NCBI GenBank assembly: GCA_016935975.1
Contig: JAFGPX010000159.1
Span: 1 to 44,433, forward strand
Length of the DNA stretch: 44,433 nucleotides
Direction: 5' to 3'
Origin: Deltaproteobacteria bacterium
GTDB taxonomy: Bacteria > Myxococcota_A > Polyangia > Fen-1088
The notes under the pieces are model-generated. The model did not search any database, had not been told where the DNA came from, and worked only from the letters and a program-made list of their open reading frames with translations. Shown here in pieces: positions 7,551 through 16,989 of the stretch. Numbering within the stretch: the stretch's first letter is position 1; the number at the start of each line of letters is the position of its first letter. The position numbers and the translations under genes were made by a program.

Positions 7551-9582
7551 CTACGGCCGCGGCCAGCGATAGATGCCGTCTTCGTGGATCCAGTAGAAGT
7601 AGGCCTCGTCGAGCGCCACCTGTCGCCCCACGGGCACGGGGGGCTCGGCAAGGACTGAAGCTCCGCTCCCCGGCGCGTACTGCTGGATACCATCCTCGGT
7701 CCCCCAGAGAAGCAAGCCCTTCGCCGGATCGGCGGCCATCATGGTCAACGGAGCGGAGGGGGGAGTCACCAAGGTGATTTGCCCCGTGCCGGGGTCCAGA
7801 ATACGCAAGAGGCCCTTGTCTTCGACCGAATCTCCCGAAGCCCAGTAGTAGAGCTTGCCGCCAAGAGCTTGGATGCCCGTTGTCCAGCCGATGGACGAAA
7901 CCGCCTCTTCGGTGATCACGGCAAAACCGCCGTCGTCGCCGAAACGAGTGATGCGGCGGCCGTTCGCGCAGTAGACGGCATCGTCGTCCGCCGCCGCCTG
8001 CGGCGTCTGCGAATCCCGGTTGGTCGCGTGCTGCCCGGGATGAAGCGCGACGGCGCCAGAGGCCGCGGACACCCGCGCCATGCGGTTGCAGTAGTCCGCC
8101 ACGATGACGAGATCGTCCCCGCGTTTGGCGGCCAAGGTGCCGTCGAAGCCCACGTCGGCCAAGGCCGCTCGAGAGCCGTCTGCCAGGGAGACTCGGCCGA
8201 CCACGCCGTTGTCGATGTCGTAGACGTAGTCGTCGTCGGCGACGAGGTCGACGTTCGTGGAATGGTGAACGGCCTCGGGGGTCAGGTGCACGACGGGGCC
8301 TCGGCCGTCCTTGGGCGCGTGGTGGAGGATCTCTCCCCGCGGCCCGTAGTAGCCGAGCCAAACCAGGCGGGTCTCGGTCGCGGTGACGCGGCTGCCGTTG
8401 CCCACGTTCATGTAAAGAGCATACTTGGCGAGTTGCTGCAGGGTTTCGCACCGGCTGTCGGGAATGGGAGGAGGCTCCGCACAAACGCTGTCGCAGTAGC
8501 CCGAACTGCACTGGGCAGCGGCCCAGCAAGGCTCGCCGTCGGCCAGCGGGGACGTGCACGTGCCCGCGGTGCCGCAGACCAAGTCCGGGGCGCAGCCAAT
8601 CGCTGCTTCACAGGGCTCGCCTTCGCCTGGCGGTATCACGGGCTCCGAGCATTCGCCAATGCCCCCTGATCCTGGCTCGTAGTAGCAGACCGACACCATT
8701 CCGGGCGGCGCGGCACAGGGGAGATTCGTATAGCAAATCTGTCCTGGCTCGAGGAGATCCGGGGGCGCGACCTGCGCGCAGCTGGCCATGGCCGCCGCGT
8801 ATGCGTCGCTGTCCCGCCTGGCCAGGCGGCAGCCCGCGAAGAGCTGGGGTTGCAGGTCGACGCAGGCTCTGGCGGCGGCGGCATCGAAGTCGTCCGGCGT
8901 CACCAGTTTTCCCGTGCAGCTCGGCTGCAAGACGAAGCTCGTGGGCCGCGCCGGCACCGGGCACCACTCGACTGACGCCTCGAAACCACGTGCCTGGCAG
9001 CACTCGACCTCGATCGCGCACACGGCCCGGGTCCACGCCTCGCAGTAGTCGAGCAGCCCGTCCGGATCGACCGGAGCGCCTGCTTCGCCGGCACCGCCGT
9101 CGCGTGTCTCCGGCGGGGCCCCCGTCCCGCCCGCCGCTCCCCCGCTTCCAGGCGAACCGCCCGTGCCCGTTCGTCCGGCGCCGCCGGTTGACGACGGGAC
9201 GCCGCCGCTTGACGACGGGACGCCGCCGCTTGACGACGGGACGCCGCCGCTTGACGACGACCGGGAACCCGTCGTTCCCCCCCCGCCCCCTCCACCCCGG
9301 CCTGCTCCTCCGCCTCCCGATGCCAGCGACGTGCCGCCGCTCGCCGCCACGTCTTGCCCGGCGTCCGCTCCTCCCACGCCACCCGTGCCCGGGGGGCCGA
9401 GTCGTCGTAGCGGAACCCGAAGACAAGCCTCCCGCTCCCCCGGAGCCTCCTTGTCCTACGCTCCCCGCGTCCCGCTTCTTCGCGCCCAGTCCGCTATTCC
9501 CGCAGCTTGCTGCTACCAAACAGACCAAGAGGGCACCTCCGCCCAGCTTGGCCGCTCGATTTCCTTGCGCCTTGCGTTCCAT
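7551..9582 (-). CDS. Cys-rich, propeller-type lipoprotein interrupted by one frameshift
   Basis: The start is ATG 9580-9582 (CAGGAAGG upstream). The N-terminus MERKAQGN... carries lipobox VAASC and a Gly-rich linker, but the frame is lost at a run of six G (top strand 9391-9396). Removing one base restores a 676-residue protein: linker with SSSGGVP repeats, a Cys-rich region (CEAWTRAVCAIEVECCQ), a Dickkopf-like Cys module (CAPDLVCGTAGTC ... CSSGYCDSVC), and a C-terminal half that looks like a beta-propeller (repeated DxxxVYxxD and GGKLYYWASGD motifs). Such proteins are common and uncharacterised in Myxococcota. The frameshift lies in a homopolymer within low-complexity DNA, so a sequencing error is as likely as a true pseudogene. 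Confidence 0.75.
9188..9260 (-). repeat. 21-bp tandem repeat (3 perfect units plus a partial) coding for SSSGGVP
   Basis: The unit TTGACGACGGGACGCCGCCGC occurs at 9188, 9209 and 9230, with a partial copy at 9251. It is in frame and forms the linker of the surrounding lipoprotein. Confidence 0.9.
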
Positions 9583-9676
9583 GGCTCGACCTTCCTGCGT
9601 GGACCAGAATAGCCGGCAACAGGTCGTTCGAGGCCAACCGGCCGGCCTCCCCCTGGAACGCGAGTGATCTCCCGCA

Positions 9677-9823
9677 CTAGCCCCAATGCGGGTCACCTGC
9701 GAAGTACCACAGGGAGAGACGGAGCAACAGAGCCGGAGTATCAATTTCATTCCGCCATTTCTGCCCCACTCTGCTTCTCTGGTCCTCCTTGTCTTCCCTC
9801 TAGGTGACCGGCATTCGGGCTAG
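9677..9823. repeat. 147-bp quasi-palindromic (MITE-like) element, copy A
   Basis: The ends are 21-bp inverted repeats: CTAGCCCCAATGCGGGTCACC (9677-9697) pairs with 9803-9823 at 19 of 21 positions, both ending in CTAG. The interior is also imperfectly self-complementary (left CAGGGAGAGACGGAGCAACA against right CTCTGCTTCTCTGGTCC), so the whole element could fold into one long hairpin. A diverged copy of the same length lies at 21981-22128. No coding sequence is visible inside. It fills most of the 318-bp region between the divergent genes starting at 9582 and 9901. Confidence 0.75.
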
Positions 9824-9879
9824 ATCCTTCTTGCCTCTCGTGCGTTCGAGCATCCAGGCCTCGGGGATCCGCCAACCCT

Positions 9880-9897
9880 CCCCGGGGCAGGAGGTCC
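9880..9897 (+). promoter_or_regulatory. 18-nt translation leader shared with the gene at 11186
   Basis: CCCCGGGGCAGGAGGTCC contains the palindrome CCCCGGGG and the Shine-Dalgarno CAGGAGG, and stands 3 nt before the ATG at 9901. The identical 18-mer occurs at 11164-11181, 4 nt before the ATG at 11186. Confidence 0.6.
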
Positions 9898-9900
9898 GCC

Positions 9901-10425
9901 ATGCACTGCTCGCGCGTCCCGACCCTGCTTGTCTGCCTGGCTGCCCACCTGGCGCAAGCCGCTACGGCGAACGCCGGCATCGAAGCCAGCGGGCCGCTGG
10001 CTCTCGATGGCAACCCCATCCGACCGCGACGGCAGGTGCCCGACGATCCCTTGGCTGGCCTGCCAACCGAGGAGGACGGCCGCCCGAGCAAGGGCAAGGG
10101 CGGCAGGAGCAAAACCGCCGCCTGCAACCTGGATGCGAAAGCGGCGAACGCACGCGACATCGGCGACCTGCGCGCGACCCTCGCCTTCGTCCAGCGCGGA
10201 CCTCGGATATGGCCTTGCCCCCCGCGCTCCGCGGGCAACGGCGCCGGTCTGCGCCTCTCCATCGACGAGGCGGGCAAAATCACGGCCGCCGAGGCGGTGG
10301 GGCCGGCGACCGGCGTGGCCGCGGCCATCGCCAAGAAGCTGACCGGCAAGTCCATCGCGCCCCGGGCCGCGGGCCCGACAAGCGGAACCGTGCTGCTGAC
10401 CTTCACTCCGGCAAAAGGCCGCTAG
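9901..10425 (+). CDS. Small exported protein with TonB-C-like C-terminal domain
   Basis: 174 residues. The signal peptide is MHCSRVPTLLVCLAAHLAQA, cleaved near TANA. A Pro/Lys-rich middle region leads to a C-terminal domain of about 60 residues (GLRLSIDEAGKITAAEAVGP ... KLTGKSIAPRAAG ... GTVLLTFTPAK) with the layout of a TonB/TolA-type C-terminal domain. The same layout closes the VIT-VWA protein at 11186, and both genes share an 18-nt leader, so they may be functionally linked or partly duplicated. Cys75 and Cys106 could pair. Function unknown. Confidence 0.78.
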   Translation: MHCSRVPTLLVCLAAHLAQAATANAGIEASGPLALDGNPIRPRRQVPDDPLAGLPTEEDGRPSKGKGGRSKTAACNLDAKAANARDIGDLRATLAFVQRGPRIWPCPPRSAGNGAGLRLSIDEAGKITAAEAVGPATGVAAAIAKKLTGKSIAPRAAGPTSGTVLLTFTPAKGR

Positions 10426-10465
10426 CAATCCACGCGCGTGCTGTCTATAACCCCGGCGATCGGCC

Positions 10466-11110
10466 ATGGGGCGCGCTCTCGTCGTTCTCGACTTCGACGG
10501 TACCGTCGCGGATTCCTTCGCGGCGTCGCTCGCGGCCTACAACCGCGTGGCGCCCCGGCTGCGCTTGCGGCGAGTGACCGCGGCCGAGGTTCCGGGGCTC
10601 CGGCGCCTGGGGGTAGGCCAGCTTCTGACCGCCCTGGGCATCCCCATGTGGAAGCTGCCGCGCTTGCTGATCGCCGTGCGCGCGGAGCTGATGGACCACT
10701 TCCATTCCGTCAGGCTCGTTCCCGGGATCGACAAGCCGCTGCGCGAGTTGGTCAAGGCAGGCTGCCGGCTCGCCATCGTGACCTCCAATACCAAGGCGAA
10801 CGTGCAAGCCTTCCTGGCGCGCCACGATCTCGGGGTGTTTGGCACCGTGGTGGCCGGCGCCAGCGTCTTCGGGAAATCCGCGCGACTGCGCCGCCTGCTC
10901 AAGACGGCGGGCGTTGATGCATCGACGTCGGCCTACGTCGGCGACACGACGCCCGACATCCGCGCCGCCCGCGAGGCGGGCACCACCGCCGTCGCGGTCA
11001 CCTGGGGCTTCTCGGCGCGCGAACCGCTGGCCGCGGAAGCCCCCGATGCCTTGATTGACTCGACGGCCGAGCTGGCGAGCACCGTCTTGCGCCTGCTCGG
11101 GAAACGGTAG
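10466..11110 (+). CDS. HAD-superfamily phosphatase (phosphoglycolate phosphatase-like)
   Basis: 214 residues with all four HAD motifs: DFDGTVADS (nucleophile Asp9, acid Asp11), TSNT (106-109), Lys137 in FGKS, and GDTTPDI (159-165). The helical insert between motifs I and II is a C1-type cap, as in Gph, PpaX and beta-phosphoglucomutase. The substrate cannot be assigned from sequence. A possible -10 box (TATAAC) lies about 15 bp before the ATG. Confidence 0.88.
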   Translation: MGRALVVLDFDGTVADSFAASLAAYNRVAPRLRLRRVTAAEVPGLRRLGVGQLLTALGIPMWKLPRLLIAVRAELMDHFHSVRLVPGIDKPLRELVKAGCRLAIVTSNTKANVQAFLARHDLGVFGTVVAGASVFGKSARLRRLLKTAGVDASTSAYVGDTTPDIRAAREAGTTAVAVTWGFSAREPLAAEAPDALIDSTAELASTVLRLLGKR

Positions 11111-11163
11111 ATCTTTCTCCCAACCCGCGCGTTTCACCCTGGTGACCCCGGACACACAGCTCA

Positions 11164-11181
11164 CCCCGGGGCAGGAGGTCC
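11164..11181 (+). promoter_or_regulatory. 18-nt translation leader, second copy
   Basis: Identical to 9880-9897, with the CAGGAGG Shine-Dalgarno and CCCCGGGG palindrome, placed just before the VIT-VWA gene. Confidence 0.6.
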
Positions 11182-11185
11182 ACTC

Positions 11186-13765
11186 ATGCGCCATCGTCCA
11201 TTGCCCCGTTCGTTCGCCCTTCCTCTGCTCTGCCTGCTCGGCGTCACCGCCACGGCGCGCGCCGGGGAGCGCGCGAAAGACAAGGTCATCGTCACGAGCC
11301 CCACGGAGGTCATCAAGGCCCTGCAACACGTGGGGCCGGTGGGCTCCCAGTTGCCGCCAAGCCCCGGCGGCGAGGGCTCCAAGCACAGCCTCTCGCCCTA
11401 CCTCTACGTGGCGGGCGGCGATCCCCAGAAGGATCAGGTGCCGCTCAAGAAGACCTGGGCCGAGGTCGACATCGCCGGCGTCATCGCCGCCGTCAAGGTG
11501 CACCAAGTCTTCGAGAACACCGGCCGCAAGACCATCGAGGCCGTCTACGTGTTCCCGGCCAGCACGCGCGCCGCCGTGCACGCCATGCGCATGAAGATCG
11601 GGGCGCGCACCATCGAGGCCAAGATCGAGCGCAAGGCCGAGGCCCGCGAACAATACGAGGCCGCCAAACGCGAGGGCAAGCGCGCCTCGCTGCTCGAGCA
11701 AGAGCGCCCCAACGTCTTCACGACCAGCGTGGCCAACATCATGCCCGGCGACCGCATCGAGGTCGAGCTCGACTACAGCGAGCTGATCGTGCCCGAAGAC
11801 GCGATCTACGAGTTCGTCTATCCCACGGTGGTGGGCCCGCGCTACGCGGGCGGCGCCGACCCCAAGACCGACCAGTGGATGGCCAATCCGCATCTATCCG
11901 AGGGCAAGGCCGAGCCCTACACCTGGAACATCAAGGTGCGCCTGCAGACCGGCATCGGCCTCAAGGAGGTCTCGTCGCCCTCGCACAAGATCGCGGTCGA
12001 CTACCTCGGCCCGTCGGTCGCGGACATCAAGCTCGATCAGACCGGCGGCGGCAACAAGGACTTCGTCCTGCGCTACCGCCTGGCCGGCGACAAGATCGAA
12101 ACGGGCCTTCTGCAGTACGAAGAGCCCGCGGCCGGCAAGCCCTATCCCGCCGAGAAGTTCTTCGCCCTCCTGGTCGAGCCGCCCCAGCGCCCGCGACCCG
12201 CCGACATCCCGGGTCGCGAGTACGTCTTCCTGCTCGACGTCTCGGGCTCGATGCGCGGTTTTCCGCTCGACACCACCAAGGAGCTGATGCGCAACCTGTT
12301 GCCCAGTCTGCGGCCGACCGATCACTTCAACATCGTGTGCTTCTCGGGCGCCAACTGGGTGTGGAGCCCCAAGGGCTCGCGCCGGGCGACGCAAGCCAAC
12401 CTGCGCGAGGGCATCGACGAGATCCTGAAGATGCACGGCGGGGGCGGCACCGAGTTGATGGGCGGCCTGCAGGCCGCCTACGCCGTGCCGCCCGTGGGCA
12501 AGGGCGTGTCGCGCACCGTGGTGGTGGTCACCGACGGCTACGTGGGCGTCGAGGCGCAGGCCTTCCGCTTCATCCGCGAGCGATTGGACCAGGCCAATCT
12601 GTTCGCCTTCGGCATCGGCTCCTCCGTCAATCGCGGCCTCATCGAAGGCATGGCGCGGGCCGGGCTGGGCGAGCCCTTCGTGGTGCTGGGCCCGCAGAAG
12701 GCGGCGGCCGAGGCCGAGCGGCTGCGCAAGATGATCGACCGCCCGCTGCTCACCGACATCGCGATCCGCTTCGGCGACGCCGGCGCCTACGAGGTCGCGC
12801 CCGAGAAGATCCCCGACCTGCTCGCCGAGCGGCCGCTGCTCATCTACGGCAAGTACAGGGGCAGCAAGCCCACGCGCATCGAGATCAAGGGCCGCACCGG
12901 CCGCGGCGCCTGGCACCACGCCATCGACCTGCGGCCGGCCGATGCCCGCGCGCAGAACCAGGCCCTGCGCGCCCTGTGGGCCCGCAAGTGGGTCGAGGTG
13001 CTCGAAGACGAGCTGCACATGGGCGGCGGCAAGCCGGTCGAGAACGCCATCACCGACTTGGGCCTCTTCTACAGCTTGCTCACGCCCTTCACTTCGTTCG
13101 TGGCCATCGACTCCGAGGTCGTGAACCGCGGCGGCCGGTCGGACACCGTTCGCCAGCCCTTGCCCATGCCCGAGGGCGTGTCCAACTACGCGGTTTCGGA
13201 ATCGAAGATGCGCATGGCCAAGGCGCCCATGCCCGCCCCGGGCGGCAAGATCGCTCGCTACGCGTCGAAACCTCTCTCGCGCGCTCCGATGGAAGCCGAG
13301 CTGGCCGCCGCGCCGCAGCCCTCCTCTCCCCCACAGCCCACGCTGGCACGACCCGCGAGAGCCGTGGCGCCGAGGGGAGCCAAGGGCGCAGCCCTCGACG
13401 ATCTAGCCTCCGTGAAGGAGGAATCGGTGGCTGCCGGCCGGGGCGCCGGCGCCAAGGACGAAGACGACAAGCGAGCGGCGTGCAGAGTGACCGTGAAAAT
13501 CGACAAAGCCGAGGGCGCCAGCGACACGACCGCTCTGCGCAGACTGGTCGAGCGAGCGGCGCGCGCCGTCGTTTGCCCGGGGAAAGGTGTCTTCCGGCTG
13601 CGCATCACTGTCGACAAGACGGGCAAGATCGCGAAGGTCGAGGTCGTCTCGGGCGACAAGAAGGTCGGCGAGGCCATGGTACGCAAGCTGCTCTCCCGCA
13701 GCTCCGCCACGGTCGCCACCTCCGACAAAGCCACGGTCGAGGTGACCATCACCGTGGGCAGGTAG
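11186..13765 (+). CDS. VIT and VWA domain surface protein with TonB-C-like tail
   Basis: 859 residues. A signal peptide (LPLLCLLGVTATARA) is followed by a VIT (vault/inter-alpha-trypsin) domain at about residues 65-195, containing VHQVFENTGRKTIEAVYVFP and REQYEAAKREGKRASLLEQE. The VWA domain begins at EYVFLLDVSGSMRG, with an intact MIDAS DxSGS at residues 351-355, and continues with GGGTELMGGL and VVVVTDGYVG. A Pro/Ala-rich linker then leads to a C-terminal domain (CRVTVKIDKAEG ... LRITVDKTGKIAKVEVVSGD) resembling a TonB-C fold. Secretion plus an intact MIDAS suggests metal-dependent adhesion or complex assembly in the envelope. The TonB-C-like tail is unusual for this family. Confidence 0.87.
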   Translation: MRHRPLPRSFALPLLCLLGVTATARAGERAKDKVIVTSPTEVIKALQHVGPVGSQLPPSPGGEGSKHSLSPYLYVAGGDPQKDQVPLKKTWAEVDIAGVIAAVKVHQVFENTGRKTIEAVYVFPASTRAAVHAMRMKIGARTIEAKIERKAEAREQYEAAKREGKRASLLEQERPNVFTTSVANIMPGDRIEVELDYSELIVPEDAIYEFVYPTVVGPRYAGGADPKTDQWMANPHLSEGKAEPYTWNIKVRLQTGIGLKEVSSPSHKIAVDYLGPSVADIKLDQTGGGNKDFVLRYRLAGDKIETGLLQYEEPAAGKPYPAEKFFALLVEPPQRPRPADIPGREYVFLLDVSGSMRGFPLDTTKELMRNLLPSLRPTDHFNIVCFSGANWVWSPKGSRRATQANLREGIDEILKMHGGGGTELMGGLQAAYAVPPVGKGVSRTVVVVTDGYVGVEAQAFRFIRERLDQANLFAFGIGSSVNRGLIEGMARAGLGEPFVVLGPQKAAAEAERLRKMIDRPLLTDIAIRFGDAGAYEVAPEKIPDLLAERPLLIYGKYRGSKPTRIEIKGRTGRGAWHHAIDLRPADARAQNQALRALWARKWVEVLEDELHMGGGKPVENAITDLGLFYSLLTPFTSFVAIDSEVVNRGGRSDTVRQPLPMPEGVSNYAVSESKMRMAKAPMPAPGGKIARYASKPLSRAPMEAELAAAPQPSSPPQPTLARPARAVAPRGAKGAALDDLASVKEESVAAGRGAGAKDEDDKRAACRVTVKIDKAEGASDTTALRRLVERAARAVVCPGKGVFRLRITVDKTGKIAKVEVVSGDKKVGEAMVRKLLSRSSATVATSDKATVEVTITVGR

Positions 13766-13791
13766 AGCCCAAGGCGGTTCATCCCACGCAG

Positions 13792-13813
13792 GGGGCGATC
13801 CTCGGATCGCCCC
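13792..13813 (+). terminator. Hairpin terminator after the VIT-VWA gene
   Basis: A 9-bp perfect stem (GGGGCGATC / GATCGCCCC) closes a CTCG loop 27 bp after the stop codon. The T-tract is weak (CTTGTCCCGTTT), so termination strength is uncertain. Confidence 0.6.
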
Positions 13814-13929
13814 TTGTCCCGTTTCTGCAAGGCGTAGCGGCCCCATTCTGTGCGCACGGGCTAGCCCTACTAGGGATTGGGCCGCACTCCGCATGGCGGC
13901 TGCGTGCGGCCGGTCGCTGTCCGGCGACG

Positions 13930-14031
13930 CTGGCCACCGGGCAGCTCAACCCGGAAGGCGTCGCCGTCGAGGGCGCGGCCGTCTACTGGACCAGCGCGAC
14001 GGCGGGCACGGCCAGGAAGCTGACGCCCAGG
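13930..14031 (+). pseudogene. Remnant of a beta-propeller repeat protein
   Basis: The frame reads LATGQLNPEGVAVEGAAVYW then TSATAGTARKLTPR, the signature of one blade of the VYWTN-type propeller lipoproteins found in many copies in Myxococcota. Stops or unrelated sequence flank it, so only about one blade survives. It occupies the 356-bp gap between 13765 and 14122 together with the terminator at 13792; I see nothing else there. Confidence 0.55.
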
Positions 14032-14121
14032 TGTAGGCGAATCGCGGGGCATGCACGCGCCATCTCGGGGGTTGTATGATACCGCGATGGTGCTCGGCTT
14101 GCTGGCTTGCAGGAGGACGTC

Positions 14122-15117
14122 ATGCGAGAAATGAGCGCGCTCTTCGCAGGGCTTTGGGCGGTGGCCGGCTTGGCGACCGCGGCGCAGGCCCGGCAGGTGG
14201 AGTTCGTGTCGCCTCACCCGGTGCCGCACAAGTTCGGCGGCGGTTTCTGCACCATCGAGGTACCCCACGTGCACAACTACCCGCCCGAAGACCCGCGCAT
14301 GTACCGCGAGGCCCACGGCAAGTACTACTTCGTGGGCGATCCAACCCCGTTCGGCTACGAAGGTCCCCGCTACGTCTACTACGGCGCGCACCCAGTGGCC
14401 GAGGCCGAGGCGCGCCTCGGGCATCCCGTGTTCTGCTACATCAAGGGCCCGCACTTCCACTGGTATCGACCGCCGCATCGGGCCCACTTCGAGTTCTCCG
14501 GGGGCGCGTATTGGTACGTCGGCGCCTTCCCCCGCGTCTACTACGACCAGCGGCCGCGCTTCGCCGCGATCAACGAAGCCTACGCGCCGGTGCTGTACAC
14601 GCGTCCCGTCGTCGACGTGGCCGTGGCGCCCCTGGCGGTGCGCGCCCACGTCTCGCTCGGTGGTCCGGGCTGGTCCGCCCACGCGATCGCAACCGGGCCG
14701 CCTGTGCCAGTACCCGTGCCTGCGCCGCCACCGCCCGCGCCGGCCGTGCAAGTCGAGGTCGGCATTCATCTGGGAGATCCGGCCGTGGTCGTCGAGCACC
14801 CCCATGGCTCCCCACCCATCCGTCACGACCGCGGCCGGCACGAGGGCTGGCGCAACCGCCCCAGCCCCAAGCCGCGCCGATCCGGCGACCGCCCGTCGCG
14901 CTTCGTCGTCGGCCCCGCGCCAGTGCGAAAGCCTTTGCTGCAACGACGCAGAAGCCCTGCCCCCACGTCGCGCGCGGCGCCCGCCCCACGCTCCGCCTCG
15001 GCTCCGGCACCCGCGCGCAAGGCAGCCACGGCGCCCCGGCTGCAAGCGCCGGGACCGGCGCGCGGCCCCGCGGCGCCGGCCGGCCACAGTCAGAAGGACG
15101 ATCGCCCGCGGCGTTAG
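14122..15117 (+). CDS. Exported Tyr/His/Pro-rich protein of unknown function
   Basis: 331 residues from ATG 14122 (GCAGGAGGACGTC upstream); an ATG at 14107 is in frame but lies before the Shine-Dalgarno. The signal peptide is cleaved near AAQA-RQ. Residues about 25-180 form a compact domain rich in His, Tyr and Trp (GGGFCTIEVPHVHNYPP, GKYYFVGDPTPFGYEG, YIKGPHFHWYRPP, GAYWYVGAFPRVYYDQ). The rest is Pro/Ala/Arg-rich and probably disordered. The His clusters could bind metal, but I recognise no characterised family. It is followed 11 bp later by a small lipoprotein gene, probably co-transcribed. Confidence 0.8.
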   Translation: MREMSALFAGLWAVAGLATAAQARQVEFVSPHPVPHKFGGGFCTIEVPHVHNYPPEDPRMYREAHGKYYFVGDPTPFGYEGPRYVYYGAHPVAEAEARLGHPVFCYIKGPHFHWYRPPHRAHFEFSGGAYWYVGAFPRVYYDQRPRFAAINEAYAPVLYTRPVVDVAVAPLAVRAHVSLGGPGWSAHAIATGPPVPVPVPAPPPPAPAVQVEVGIHLGDPAVVVEHPHGSPPIRHDRGRHEGWRNRPSPKPRRSGDRPSRFVVGPAPVRKPLLQRRRSPAPTSRAAPAPRSASAPAPARKAATAPRLQAPGPARGPAAPAGHSQKDDRPRR

Positions 15118-15128
15118 AGGAGAACCCC

Positions 15129-15569
15129 ATGCGACGCCCATTGCTCACGCTCGCTCTGGCGCTGTCTTCCGCCACGCCGGCCGCCTGCGCGAAGAACAAA
15201 CCCGACACGACCAGCCCCAAGGTCACCCACGTGCCCGGCACTCCGCACACAGACGAGGTCCTGACGGCCTGGCGCAACGCCGGCCTGGCGCCCGAAGGGT
15301 TTTCCCCCATGCCGCCGCCGCCCGATACCGCCGTGTACTGCGAGCACGGCACGGTGCGGGGCGTGGACACGACGATCTGCGAGTACGACAGCGATCAGGC
15401 GCTCACCCGCGGTGTGCAGCAGGTCAGGGACGGGTGGGTCCGCATCGACGCACACACCGGCGTCATCCTGCGCGCCAAGCGCACGACCATGGCCGCCGTC
15501 GATCGCGAGCGCCGCGAGCCGAGCGGCAAGACCATCAACGAGATGGCCAAGGTCTTTGGCAAGCTGTAG
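15129..15569 (+). CDS. Small hypothetical lipoprotein
   Basis: 146 residues with a Shine-Dalgarno (GAGGAGA) before ATG 15129. The signal peptide ends in PAAC (Cys20). The mature domain has two Cys likely to pair (YCEHG and TICEYD), and a C-terminal segment of repeated Arg and Lys (RAKRTTMAAVDRERREPSGK). The gene follows the exported protein at 14122 directly. No family recognised. Confidence 0.75.
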   Translation: MRRPLLTLALALSSATPAACAKNKPDTTSPKVTHVPGTPHTDEVLTAWRNAGLAPEGFSPMPPPPDTAVYCEHGTVRGVDTTICEYDSDQALTRGVQQVRDGWVRIDAHTGVILRAKRTTMAAVDRERREPSGKTINEMAKVFGKL

Positions 15570-15628
15570 GCGCGCCCGTCGGAACGAGCCGCCGGGGGAA
15601 CGCGACGGTCTGCGCCCCCTCGGCGCTC

Positions 15629-15648
15629 GGGCGCGATGAATCGCGCCC
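15629..15648. terminator. Hairpin between convergent genes
   Basis: A perfect 8-bp stem GGGCGCGA / TCGCGCCC encloses a TGAA tetraloop directly after the enolase stop codon and 60 bp after the facing lipoprotein gene. The symmetry and position fit a bidirectional terminator, although no T-tract is present. Confidence 0.6.
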
Positions 15649-16956
<1,308 letters not shown>

Positions 16957-16989
16957 TTACACCGGCCGCGCGGCCTCGGGAGCAGGAAA

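Noticed and set aside
9188-9260. CRISPR-like short repeats
   Set aside because: The 21-bp units are contiguous without spacers and code for a protein linker.
13403-13894. Minus-strand frame overlapping the VIT-VWA gene end
   Set aside because: No start signal; it is a shadow of the C-terminal domain on the other strand.
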